Assembly (NCBI RefSeq): GCF_000196735.1
Contig: NC_014551.1
Coordinates: forward strand, 562,501-626,500
Reading direction: 5' to 3'
From: Bacillus amyloliquefaciens DSM 7 = ATCC 23350
Lineage (GTDB): Bacteria; Bacillota; Bacilli; Bacillales; Bacillaceae
Length of the DNA stretch: 64,000 nt
The notes under the pieces are model-generated. The model was not told where the DNA came from, made no database searches, and was given only the letters and a program-made list of their open reading frames with translations. This document shows, in pieces, positions 35,025 through 42,994 of this stretch (its first letter is position 1; each line of letters starts with the position of its first letter). Made by a program: the position numbers and the translations under genes.

Positions 35025-36476
35025 TTGTATCCAATAACCCCAACACACACAGAAGAGCTGTTGAAAATCATTGAGGACAGTGCAGAAACATCAGATACTC
35101 TGCCGGACACTACGGTTATTCAAAAGATGATTGATAAACACGAATTAGATCGTGACCGAATGCTTGAGGGCGTCGCATATTACATGAATCAGGCCGACAT
35201 AAAAAAAAGACTGCGCTATTTCTATGAGGATGGCGTACGCAAAATAGATACGGAAAAGCCCAATAACCGTATTTCTCATAACTGGCACAAGCTGCTGGTC
35301 CAACAGAAAGTGCAATATCTGGTCGGGAAACCAATCACTTTTAATGCTGAAGATTCAAAGTTCTTGGAGCTGGTCAACGACTTTGTAAACGAAGATTTTG
35401 ATGACGTAATGAATGAGCTTTTGAAAAACGCCAGTAATAAGGGCAGTGAATGGCTCCACCCGTTTGTTGATGAAGACGGGAAATTTGATTTTATCCGGAT
35501 TCCTGCTGAAGAAGTCATTGCGGTATACGATACAACGAAAAAGAGGAAGCTTCTGTATGCAATCAGGTATTATGATGTGAAAAACATTGATGATGAATAC
35601 ACTCGTAAGGTCGAATTGTATACGGATGAGCAGATATTCTACTACGTAATGCACGATGGCACTCTCGTTCTTGATTTTGACTACGAACGAAACCCGGAGA
35701 GTCATTTTTATTTAGGTAATGCCGGGTATGGATGGGGAAAAGTCCCCTTAATCGAGTTCAAGAACAATGAAGAAGGCGTCAGCGATCTTGTTTTTTACAA
35801 GGATTTAATTGATCAATACAACAGCAACATTTCAAATAACGCAAATACTTTTGATGAAATGCAAGACTTCATTTACATCCTTAAAAACTTCGGCGGTCAA
35901 AATTTGAGCGAGTTCATGACAAATCTACGTTATTACAAGGCCGTTGAAGTCGGTTCGGATGGCGGAATGGATATGAAAACTGCTGAAGTACCGATTGACA
36001 GCGCGAACACCCACCTTGACCGACTTGAAGAAAATATATACCGGTTCGGGCAGGGAGTTAACAATAATCCTGACAAAGTGGGAAATTCACCGACGAACGT
36101 TGCAATTAAAAACCTATATTCTTTACTTGATCTGAAGGCAAATGAAGCTGAGAGGAAATTCCGTCCGGCTTTGCATGCCTTCTTTTGGTTTTTTACTGAA
36201 TATTTGCGGATGACCGGCCAAGGGGAATACGATCACACTCTCTTACAAATGACATTCAATCGTTCACGTATGACCAATGAACTTGAAGAGGTGCAGATGG
36301 GTAATCAAAGCACTGATTTAAGCAAAGAAACCCGTCTCGCTCATCATCCATGGGTTGACGATGTAGAAGCTGAAATGAAGCGAATTGAATCTGAAGAAAT
36401 CGAATACAGGAACAGCATGCCGCCGTTAACGGATGTGGAAACAGACGCGGGCGGTGATGAAGATGAACCAGAATGA
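35025..36476 (+). CDS. Portal protein, SPP1 gp6-like
   Basis: A 483-aa portal that forms the dodecameric DNA entry ring. TTG start after AAAGGAGC. The order YYMNQADIKKR, NRISHNWHKLLVQQKVQYLVG (about residues 80-100), LIDQYNSNISNNANTFDEMQDFIYIL (about 262-287) and NVAIKNLYSLLDLKANE (about 360-376) is typical of the SPP1 gp6/YqbA group. The acidic C-terminus overlaps the next gene. Confidence 0.94.
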   Translation: MYPITPTHTEELLKIIEDSAETSDTLPDTTVIQKMIDKHELDRDRMLEGVAYYMNQADIKKRLRYFYEDGVRKIDTEKPNNRISHNWHKLLVQQKVQYLVGKPITFNAEDSKFLELVNDFVNEDFDDVMNELLKNASNKGSEWLHPFVDEDGKFDFIRIPAEEVIAVYDTTKKRKLLYAIRYYDVKNIDDEYTRKVELYTDEQIFYYVMHDGTLVLDFDYERNPESHFYLGNAGYGWGKVPLIEFKNNEEGVSDLVFYKDLIDQYNSNISNNANTFDEMQDFIYILKNFGGQNLSEFMTNLRYYKAVEVGSDGGMDMKTAEVPIDSANTHLDRLEENIYRFGQGVNNNPDKVGNSPTNVAIKNLYSLLDLKANEAERKFRPALHAFFWFFTEYLRMTGQGEYDHTLLQMTFNRSRMTNELEEVQMGNQSTDLSKETRLAHHPWVDDVEAEMKRIESEEIEYRNSMPPLTDVETDAGGDEDEPE

Positions 36477-37386
36477 TATTGATAAGTACCTGGACGACAT
36501 GATCACTGAGGATGCTCAGAAGATTGATGTCGTTTTTGCGTCTCGCTTAAAGGAGATCAATGCACAAATTGCCCGGCTGTATGCGAAGTACAGCAAGGAC
36601 GGCCAGCTTACTTTTGCCGATGCCAACAAATACAATCGTCTGAACAAGGAAATGGAGAGGATGGCCGAGGAATCTCACAAGGCTTTCAAAACCATTCTGA
36701 CAATTGTTGAGGCATTAGCAGCCAAGCAGTTTTTAGAGAATTACATGCGTTCTGCTTATCTATTTGAATTGGAATCTGTGGTAAACTTGGGTTTTAGCAT
36801 CCCGACAGCCGAAGTCATTCGGCAGGCCATTCTAAACCCTATAGCCGAATTGACTTTGTCAGCGATATACAGGCGACATCGAGACGATTATGTCCGACAG
36901 ATTCAAATTTCCGTCGCTCAGGGCCTGCAAGCGGGGGAGGATTATTCAAAGATCGCCCGCCGCATTGAAAGAGCGACGGAATTCGCGCGCAGAAAAGCCC
37001 GTGACGTAGCGAGAACAGAAGCTCATAGGGTACAAGTGTCGGCGAGGATGGAAAGCGCTGAGAAGGCCTCAAAACGGAGCAATCTTGAAAAAATGTGGAA
37101 TGCTACCCTTGATCTTAAAACACGAGCCGGGCACAGGAAGCTGGACGGGAAGACAATAGAGCGCAATGGGCTCTTCAAATCAATTTACGGCGGCGTCGGG
37201 CCGGCTCCGGGGCACATGAATAATGCCAAGGATGATATTAACTGCCGTTGCACGATTACTTTCAAAGTAAACGGCGTGCTGCCGGATACAAGAAGGGCCC
37301 GTAAGCGCGGGAATGGAGCTGGCGAGACCATCCCATACCAAACCTATGAAGAGTGGTACAAATCCATTGAGGAAAGGGGGAAATGA
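36463..37386 (+). CDS. Minor head protein, SPP1 gp7-like
   Basis: About 307 aa. The C-terminal MuF-like region has the classic pattern ARTEAHRVQVSARMESAEKA, TRAGHRKLDGKTI and GPAPGHMNNAKDDINCRCTI. Gp7-type proteins ride inside the head and help early DNA delivery. The start is probably ATG 36463 (or 36457), both inside the portal end; the longer frame from 36433 has no ribosome site. Confidence 0.92.
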   Translation: MNQNDIDKYLDDMITEDAQKIDVVFASRLKEINAQIARLYAKYSKDGQLTFADANKYNRLNKEMERMAEESHKAFKTILTIVEALAAKQFLENYMRSAYLFELESVVNLGFSIPTAEVIRQAILNPIAELTLSAIYRRHRDDYVRQIQISVAQGLQAGEDYSKIARRIERATEFARRKARDVARTEAHRVQVSARMESAEKASKRSNLEKMWNATLDLKTRAGHRKLDGKTIERNGLFKSIYGGVGPAPGHMNNAKDDINCRCTITFKVNGVLPDTRRARKRGNGAGETIPYQTYEEWYKSIEERGK

Positions 37387-37389
37387 TTC

Positions 37390-37659
37390 ATGAAAGAGAA
37401 CGAACGTATTAAATACCTCCTAGAAATGTTGAATAGTGCAATTCAATATAATGACTCTGATAGCTACAACGAGATTATCAGTGAGTTGAAGCAATCACTG
37501 TTTACTCCTAAAGCATTTGATACAAAGACTGCTGAAAAAATGGTTGAATTACAGAAAGAGTACAGAGCGAAAGACAATCACTCTAGTCAATTTAATGGAT
37601 GGGGCATTGTTGCTCCTAAGCTAACAAACATTTTCGATAACAAAATAGGTAAGCTTTAA
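37390..37659 (+). CDS. Hypothetical protein with its own terminator
   Basis: An 89-aa soluble protein (MKENERIKYLLEMLNSAIQYND...). It starts 3 nt after gp7 and is followed by a terminator at 37660-37688, so it looks like an inserted accessory gene between gp7 and the scaffold. Family not recognised. Confidence 0.6.
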   Translation: MKENERIKYLLEMLNSAIQYNDSDSYNEIISELKQSLFTPKAFDTKTAEKMVELQKEYRAKDNHSSQFNGWGIVAPKLTNIFDNKIGKL

Positions 37660-37688
37660 AGCTGGTTACTCATGTGACAGCTTTTTTC
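37660..37688 (+). terminator. Terminator between gp7 region and scaffold
   Basis: AAAGCTG / CAGCTTT stem with a T-rich run. It would lower read-through into the scaffold and capsid genes, which may have their own promoter in the following ~100 nt. Confidence 0.75.
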
Positions 37689-37812
37689 TTTTGTCCTGAG
37701 CATGACGTTAAAAGGCTCTTTTGTCTGCTCGTTTTAAAGGTTTAGAGCAAAAACAAACGTAAATCCTGCGCGTGAGGTGGACACGCAAAAAAACATCAAA
37801 GGAGAGAATGAA

Positions 37813-38478
37813 ATGAGTTTAAAAGAATTGCTCGGTGATGATTTATATGCTCAGGTGATCGAAAAAGCCGGAGATCAAAAGATTGATATTGTCAGTAACG
37901 GCCAATGGTTCCCAAAGGAGCGTTTTGATGCAGTCAACAATGAGAAGAAGGACTTGAAAAGCCAGCTTGACGAGCGGGACCAGCAATTGACTGCCTTGCA
38001 GAAACAGGCTAAAGGAAACGAAGAGCTTCAGGCGGCAATTGAACAATTGCAAGAAGACAACAAAAAAACTGCTGAGGAGTATCAGCAAAAATTAGATCAG
38101 CAGGCTTTTGACTTCGCGATTGAATCAGCATTGCGGGATGCGAAGTCAAAAAACATCAAGGCTGTTAAAGCCAATTTAAATCTTGATGGTTTGAAATTAG
38201 CTGACGGCAAGGTGATTGGTCTTGACGAACAGCTAACGGCTCTCAGGGAAAGCGACAGCTATCTTTTTGAGGAAGACCAAAAAGGCGCTCCGTCTTTAGC
38301 AGGTAGGCAGCCACACGACACAGCAAATTCAGGTGTTCATTCACCAACAGGCAAGAATCCATTTAGTCAGGACCATTTAAACCTGACTGAGCAAGGTCAC
38401 ATTTTGAAAAGTGATCCAGAACAAGCAAGAAAATTAATTATCCAAGCAGGCGGAAATCCTGCAATCTATGGATTATAA
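37813..38478 (+). CDS. Capsid scaffolding protein (gp20/DUF4355-like)
   Basis: A 221-aa protein, rich in Glu, Lys and Gln, with a long coiled coil (about residues 50-105: KDLKSQLDERDQQLTALQKQ). It precedes the capsid gene. Such scaffolds guide shell assembly and then leave. ATG 37813 follows AAAGGAGAG; an upstream in-frame ATG at 37777 has no site. Confidence 0.88.
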   Translation: MSLKELLGDDLYAQVIEKAGDQKIDIVSNGQWFPKERFDAVNNEKKDLKSQLDERDQQLTALQKQAKGNEELQAAIEQLQEDNKKTAEEYQQKLDQQAFDFAIESALRDAKSKNIKAVKANLNLDGLKLADGKVIGLDEQLTALRESDSYLFEEDQKGAPSLAGRQPHDTANSGVHSPTGKNPFSQDHLNLTEQGHILKSDPEQARKLIIQAGGNPAIYGL

Positions 38479-38490
38479 AGGAGAATTTAA

Positions 38491-39477
38491 ATGACAGTAA
38501 CTAGAGTTCAGGATGTTATCATCCCAGAAATTTTTAACCAATACACAATGAACAATACTGTTGAACAAACAGCGGTATATCGAAGTGGAATTATTCAGCC
38601 TGTACCGGGCTTAATTGTTCCGAGTGGTGGGGATACAGTCAATATGCCTTTTTGGAACGATCTTGAAGGAGATCCAGAGGCGATTCAATCAAACTTTGCA
38701 TTGACTCCAGAAAAAATCAAAGCAGGGAAAGACGTTGCTCGGGTATTCGAATATGGTAAGGCTTGGAGCGCAGAAGATTTAGCGGGAGAGCTTGCGGGAT
38801 CAGATCCAATGAGAGCAATTGGGGATCGTGTCAATTACTATTGGGAAAGACAGTTTCAAAAAATGATCTTCCTTATGTTGGATGGTGTCTTTGGTAGCAA
38901 CATCACTAATAATGATGGCGATCTTGTATTAGATATTTCGAGCGGTGACGGGAAAAAGTACACAACTTACCTATTTGCTGGAGGTGCCGTTGGTTATGCC
39001 CCAGGTATGCCGAAAACACCAACCGAAACAGATCGAAACTCACTAAAAGGTGAGGACATTTTGATCAATCGTAAGAAGTTCATTATGCATCCTCGTGGTT
39101 TCAAATGGACCGAAGCTGATGTTGCTGCTGAAATGCCTACATTCAAAGAATTGGCAAGCGCAAAGAACTATGAACGTGTTTATGACAAAAAGAAAGTCCG
39201 AATTGTGAAGATCATTTCCAATGAAGGACCAGAAGCAGCAACTAAATCAAAATTAAGCGGTGAAGTGATTCTTGATGCAGCTCAATTACTCGGGGATGCT
39301 AAAGGGAAATTCACTTCAATTGCAATGCATTCAGTAACGCATACAAATTTACAGAAACAAAACTTGATTGAGTTCATTCCTAACAACAGGGCTGATGTAG
39401 GTTTTGGAACATACCTTCAAAAGTCCATTATTGTTGATGATTCACTTCCAGTAGATGAGCCTACTCCTACGCCCTAA
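38491..39477 (+). CDS. Major capsid protein
   Basis: A 328-aa shell protein (HK97-fold class by position and pattern). Key segments are MTVTRVQDVIIPEIFNQYTM, GDTVNMPFWNDLEGD (near residue 49), SAEDLAGELAGSDPMRAIGDRVNYYW (near 92-117) and FIMHPRGFKWTE (near 195). The zero frame ends in PTPTP with the sequence ACG-CCC-TAA. A +1 slip on CCC would add the FN3-like domain encoded at 39476-39739. The scaffold precedes it by 12 nt. Confidence 0.93.
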   Translation: MTVTRVQDVIIPEIFNQYTMNNTVEQTAVYRSGIIQPVPGLIVPSGGDTVNMPFWNDLEGDPEAIQSNFALTPEKIKAGKDVARVFEYGKAWSAEDLAGELAGSDPMRAIGDRVNYYWERQFQKMIFLMLDGVFGSNITNNDGDLVLDISSGDGKKYTTYLFAGGAVGYAPGMPKTPTETDRNSLKGEDILINRKKFIMHPRGFKWTEADVAAEMPTFKELASAKNYERVYDKKKVRIVKIISNEGPEAATKSKLSGEVILDAAQLLGDAKGKFTSIAMHSVTHTNLQKQNLIEFIPNNRADVGFGTYLQKSIIVDDSLPVDEPTPTP

Positions 39478-39739
39478 TGCGCCCCAAAATCTACGGTTTA
39501 CAAGCACGAGTAATTCTGTGACTGTCAATTGGGATGCCGTAGCTGGGGCGGATTCATACAATGTTTATCGGGGAGCAGACAAACGTCTTGATAAGAATGT
39601 AACCAAGCCTGAATACAGCACGGACGGTCTAACGCCTGATACTAAGTTAACAATCAATGTCACTTCTGTTAATGAGAGCGGCGAATCTGCAATGTCGGAA
39701 ATCGCAACTAAAACCAATGCAGAGGGAGGCAGCGAATAA
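39476..39739 (+). CDS. FN3/Ig-like extension of the capsid protein, reached by +1 frameshift
   Basis: 87 codons in the +1 frame directly after the capsid stop, reading NAPQNLRFTSTSNSVTVNWD..., an FN3-type fold (VTVNWDAVAGADSYNVYRG; KLTINVTSVNESGES). The frame is open from 39455 and has no start codon with a ribosome site. It begins exactly at CCC-TAA (39472-39477), the motif known for +1 frameshifting in SPP1 gene 17.1. The fusion would be 415 aa and expose the domain on some capsid subunits. Confidence 0.85.
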   Translation, partial: NAPQNLRFTSTSNSVTVNWDAVAGADSYNVYRGADKRLDKNVTKPEYSTDGLTPDTKLTINVTSVNESGESAMSEIATKTNAEGGSE

Positions 39740-39931
39740 ATGGGAGCAACAACCTTTTGGCTCTTGGAACAAGAATTGAAAAGGCGTGCAAACATCGATA
39801 AGGCAGCTCAAGAAAAACTGTCTTATGACGAAATGACTGTCGAGCAACTCAAGCAGGTAGCAAAGGATAAAGGGATCTCAGGTTATTACAACATGAAACG
39901 AGAAACACTTCTCGAAAAATTGAAAGGGTGA
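39740..39931 (+). CDS. Small head protein with Rho-N/SAP-like motif
   Basis: 63 aa. The C-terminal half, TVEQLKQVAKDKGISGYYNMKRETLLEKL, is the helix-extended-helix of Rho N-terminal/SAP-like domains, seen in small YqbF-like proteins between capsid and connector genes. It starts immediately after the FN3 extension stop. Confidence 0.75.
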   Translation: MGATTFWLLEQELKRRANIDKAAQEKLSYDEMTVEQLKQVAKDKGISGYYNMKRETLLEKLKG

Positions 39932-39935
39932 TCCA

Positions 39936-40232
39936 ATGGACATCCAACAAGTGAAACGAATGATAGGGATAACAACCGATAAGCATGACGCTTATTTGTC
40001 TGAGGTTGTCCCTATTTTAATTGAGGTTGCCGCAGACGAATGCAAAAATACTTTTGATCCAAAAGCGCTGCCCGCTGGTGTAAAAATATTTGTTGCGAAA
40101 GCGGCTGAATACAATATGACGCCGTCTGGTCTGTCTGGGAGAAGTATGGGGGATGTGTCATATTCGTATAACACGGAATTCCCGCAACACATTATGAAGA
40201 ATCTGTACCCATACAGAAAGGCATTCCGATGA
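39936..40232 (+). CDS. Head-tail connector (SPP1 gp15-like adaptor)
   Basis: A 98-aa helical protein (MDIQQVKRMIGITTDKHDAYLSEVVPILIEVAADEC...). Its helices and its place directly after the capsid block fit the gp15/gp6 family of adaptors that bind the portal. Overlaps the next gene by 4 nt. Confidence 0.82.
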   Translation: MDIQQVKRMIGITTDKHDAYLSEVVPILIEVAADECKNTFDPKALPAGVKIFVAKAAEYNMTPSGLSGRSMGDVSYSYNTEFPQHIMKNLYPYRKAFR

Positions 40233-40567
40233 TCTATGAAGAATTCCCGCATGTCATAACGTTTCAGCGGTGGGAAGAGGTGCCGGACGGCGGCGGGGGC
40301 TATGTTGAAAAATTCACTGATTATCTCACAACAGAGGCCTTTGTCGGTGGGATTACGTCCCGGGAATATTATCAGGCTCAACAGCTTCAGAATCCGGTTG
40401 ATTGCAATGTGTATTTCCCGTACCGCAATGATATTGAGAAGACAATGCGGATCATCTACGAAAACAAGGTGCTGACTCTCAAATCAGATCCGATCGACCA
40501 GGGCGGCATGCATGAGATTATGAATTTGAAATGTCAGGTAACGGGGGTACTGAAGGGCAATGGCTGA
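40229..40567 (+). CDS. Head closure protein (SPP1 gp16-like stopper)
   Basis: A 112-aa beta-rich protein (FPHVITFQRWEEVPDGGGGYVEKF). The pattern fits head-completion proteins that plug the portal after packaging. Coupled on both sides by short overlaps. Confidence 0.8.
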   Translation: MIYEEFPHVITFQRWEEVPDGGGGYVEKFTDYLTTEAFVGGITSREYYQAQQLQNPVDCNVYFPYRNDIEKTMRIIYENKVLTLKSDPIDQGGMHEIMNLKCQVTGVLKGNG

Positions 40568-40976
40568 GGTGAGCGGAAGATGGGTCAGGCAGATGCAAAG
40601 AGCCACGAGCGAATTCAGAAGCCGGGTCATAGATGATATTAAGCAACTGGTCACAGACACGGCCGAGCTGATTTACAGCCATGCTGTTCTGAATGCTCCG
40701 ACCGCCGCAATAGACGGGGGGAACCTGAAAAATTCAATTGAAATCGACTACCAAGAGGGCGGCTTACGGGCCGTTATTTCTGTTGGTGCCGATTATGCCG
40801 TATATGTGGAATACGGAACAGGGATTTACGCAGAGGAAGGCGGCGGCCGGCAAACGCCGTGGGTTTATTACGACACCAAGCTAAATAGATGGGTAGTCAC
40901 CCGGGGAATGCGGGCGCAGCCGTTCTGGAATCCAGCTGTGGACGAAGGCATGCGGTATTTTGCCAGTCAAATGTGA
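40560..40976 (+). CDS. HK97 gp10-like minor tail/connector protein
   Basis: 138 aa with the HK97-gp10 pattern: ISVGADYAVYVEYGTGIYAEEGGG (about residues 77-100) and GMRAQPFWNPAVDEG (about 119-133). Proteins of this family (SPP1 gp16.1 position) join the head-tail interface. Confidence 0.85.
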   Translation: MAEVSGRWVRQMQRATSEFRSRVIDDIKQLVTDTAELIYSHAVLNAPTAAIDGGNLKNSIEIDYQEGGLRAVISVGADYAVYVEYGTGIYAEEGGGRQTPWVYYDTKLNRWVVTRGMRAQPFWNPAVDEGMRYFASQM

Positions 40977-40994
40977 TAGAAAGGAGCTGTCATC

Positions 40995-41393
40995 ATGCGA
41001 TCTGCCCTGTGGCCGTTGCAGGCTGCTCTATTTAAGAGGTTATCAACAGACGAAGAGCTGGACGGGCGCGTCACGGGCGTCTTTGATGCAGTCCCGAAAG
41101 ATCAGCAAAAGCCTTATGTGACAATGGGCGATGATGATGTATCCCCATTTAAAACCAAGACATCCAGCGGTGAAGAAATCAATGTGGTTTTACACTGCTG
41201 GTCAGGTTACAACGGAAAAAAAGAAGCAATGGAGATTCTGAGCCTCATGCTTCAAGCGTTAACAAGCAGGCCCCTAACAATAGAGGGCTTTTCTTTATGC
41301 CGTTCTGAGATGCGCAGCATGCAGGTGATCACCGATATTGACGGGTACACGCGTCACGGCATTCTCAGAATGCGCTTCACAATAAACAATTGA
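40995..41393 (+). CDS. Tail terminator / tail completion protein (DUF3168)
   Basis: 132 aa: RSALWPLQAALFKRLSTDEEL, VFDAVPKDQQKPYVTMGDD and HCWSGYNGKKEAMEILSLML are typical of the DUF3168/SPP1 gp17 family, which caps the tail tube. Site AAAGGAGC. The tail tube gene follows in 4 nt. Confidence 0.87.
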   Translation: MRSALWPLQAALFKRLSTDEELDGRVTGVFDAVPKDQQKPYVTMGDDDVSPFKTKTSSGEEINVVLHCWSGYNGKKEAMEILSLMLQALTSRPLTIEGFSLCRSEMRSMQVITDIDGYTRHGILRMRFTINN

Positions 41394-41397
41394 GAGG

Positions 41398-41919
41398 ATG
41401 AAAGAAATGCCAGATTTATTAAACGGTAAAGATGAGATTTATTTTGTGCAGCCGATGGATGCAAAAGGGGCAGACGGGCTGTTCATCGCCTTTCAAACAG
41501 AAGGGTCACACACGAAAGAACAGGACACGCTGGATGAGTCCACAAAATCAGGCCGTATTGTCGGTTATGGTACAAAAAATGAAAGCTTTGAGCTGACTTA
41601 TTATGCTGCTGTGACCGATCCGGGGCAGGAAGCGATTGAAAGTGCTTATGATAACGAAAAGGCAATTAAGGTCTGGAAAGTCAATAAAAACAAAAACAAA
41701 AATGATAAGCATGATTCTGTCTTTGGACATGCAATTATTGAAAGTTTGGAATTCAGTCAGCCGCAGGATGGGTTTGTTGAGGTTTCAATAACTCTGCCTG
41801 TGCTCGGGAAAACATTCAAAGGCGAATTGCCGCCACTATCAGATGAAATTTTAGCGATGATTGAATCCTCTGCCGGCGCGACTAAGTTTGAGGAATTCGG
41901 CGGCACGACTACGCCCTAA
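41398..41919 (+). CDS. Major tail (tube) protein
   Basis: A 173-aa tube protein of the SPP1 gp17.1/TP901-1 group: MPDLLNGKDEIYFVQPMDAK, GTKNESFELTYYAAV and LEFSQPQDGFVEVSITLPVLG. The zero frame ends in ACG-CCC-TAA (41911-41919). A +1 slip gives a 258-aa form with one FN3-like domain, and a second slip 85 codons later gives a 343-aa form with two. Confidence 0.92.
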   Translation: MKEMPDLLNGKDEIYFVQPMDAKGADGLFIAFQTEGSHTKEQDTLDESTKSGRIVGYGTKNESFELTYYAAVTDPGQEAIESAYDNEKAIKVWKVNKNKNKNDKHDSVFGHAIIESLEFSQPQDGFVEVSITLPVLGKTFKGELPPLSDEILAMIESSAGATKFEEFGGTTTP

Positions 41920-42175
41920 TGCGCCCCAAAATCTATCGTTCACGGCTACGACTGACAGCGTGACCGTGAAATGGGATGCGGTAGATGGGGCAACTTCATA
42001 TAAGGTATACAGGGGAGCGAGCAAGCAACTGGACGCAAATGTCACAGGCACATCCCACACCTTGACAGGAATTGCGGCCGACACGAAACTGACGGTCAAC
42101 GTCTCTGCTGTGAACGATGCGGGCGAGTCCTCAATGTCTGAGATTGTTACGCAAACACAAGCGGTTACGCCCTAA
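41918..42175 (+). CDS. First FN3/Ig-like extension of the tail tube protein (+1 frame)
   Basis: 85 codons in the +1 frame from CCC-TAA: NAPQNLSFTATTDSVTVKWD..., with VTVKWDAVDGATSYKVYRGA and KLTVNVSAVNDAGES. It is a close relative of the capsid extension at 39476. It ends in a new ACG-CCC-TAA (42167-42175), where a second +1 slip can occur. No start codon with ribosome site is present. Confidence 0.85.
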   Translation, partial: NAPQNLSFTATTDSVTVKWDAVDGATSYKVYRGASKQLDANVTGTSHTLTGIAADTKLTVNVSAVNDAGESSMSEIVTQTQAVTP

Positions 42176-42431
42176 CGTACCCCGCAATATAACTGCGAAA
42201 AGCGCCACTTCAAATCAGGTGAGTTTTTCATGGGATGCGGTGAAAGGGGCGACATCTTACAACATTTACAGATTTTACGCAAAAATAGCGACTGTCTCAA
42301 CGAACTCGTACACGTCGAATCCTAACCTGAAGCCGGATACCGCCTACATTTTTAACGTGTCGGCAGTGAACTCGGCCGGGGAATCGGAACGATCGGCCAA
42401 TTTTACGATACGAACAGAAAAGGAATCATAG
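42174..42431 (+). CDS. Second FN3/Ig-like extension of the tail tube protein (second +1 frame)
   Basis: 85 codons in the third frame, reading NVPRNITAKSATSNQVSFSWD..., with VSFSWDAVKGATSYNIYRF and YIFNVSAVNSAGESERSA. It follows the second CCC-TAA and ends at a TAG at 42429. It is more diverged than the other two cassettes. A hairpin (GGGTCCGGG..CCCGGGCTC, 42430-42452) with six T follows. Confidence 0.8.
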   Translation, partial: NVPRNITAKSATSNQVSFSWDAVKGATSYNIYRFYAKIATVSTNSYTSNPNLKPDTAYIFNVSAVNSAGESERSANFTIRTEKES

Positions 42432-42459
42432 GGTCCGGGCTTCCCGGGCTCTTTTTTAA
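42430..42459 (+). terminator. Hairpin after the tail tube cassette
   Basis: GGGTCCGGGCTTCCCGGGCTCTTTTTT: a GC-rich stem (GTCCGGG/CCCGGGC) with a T-run. It may reduce transcription from the abundant tail tube gene into the chaperone and tape measure genes. Confidence 0.65.
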
Positions 42460-42487
42460 CATACAAAAATAATCGGAGGTTTTATAA

Positions 42488-42994
42488 ATGGCTTACTTAA
42501 CTATCGGAGATAAAGAATACAAATCACGTTGCGACTTTGCTTTTGACAGATTGGCAAACGAAAAATACTCCACTGAGGACGAAAAGGGCAAAGGCGGCAC
42601 AATGAATATTTACATGAGTCTGCTGAATGAAGAGGCTTCCTACCTTTCTGCTTTTTGGGATTGCGCACTTGCTTACTTGAAGAAAGAAAAGCCTTCAACT
42701 GAGGCTATTGAAGAAGCAATCATGAAAATCATTGATGAAGACGAGACAGGCGAGGCAATTGACAAGATGATCAATGAAGCATTCACGACACTGGACTCAG
42801 CGGGTTTTTTCAAAGGTGTGATCCGTCAGCGTTGGAAGATGATGGAGAAGATGAACAAAGGGAAGAAACCGGCTCCGAACGAAACACCGGAAATGGAAGC
42901 GAAACGGTTGGAGGACGAAGAGAACGGCAAGGAAGTCTTGAAGATGATGAAAGAGGCATACAAAGAGAGAACGGGATCGACTACGACCAAATAA
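42488..42994 (+). CDS. Tail assembly chaperone G
   Basis: A 168-aa protein in the gpG position of long-tailed siphoviruses. It is acidic and helical (SLLNEEASYLSAFWDCALAYLKK). The frame that follows in -1 encodes a T-type domain, so a G-T fusion is expected, as in lambda and SPP1. Site ATCGGAGG. Confidence 0.82.
   Translation: MAYLTIGDKEYKSRCDFAFDRLANEKYSTEDEKGKGGTMNIYMSLLNEEASYLSAFWDCALAYLKKEKPSTEAIEEAIMKIIDEDETGEAIDKMINEAFTTLDSAGFFKGVIRQRWKMMEKMNKGKKPAPNETPEMEAKRLEDEENGKEVLKMMKEAYKERTGSTTTK

Noticed and set aside
39455-39739. FN3 frame after the capsid gene as a separate gene
   Set aside because: The only starts lie inside the capsid gene without a ribosome site. The domain begins exactly at CCC-TAA, as in known +1 recoding.
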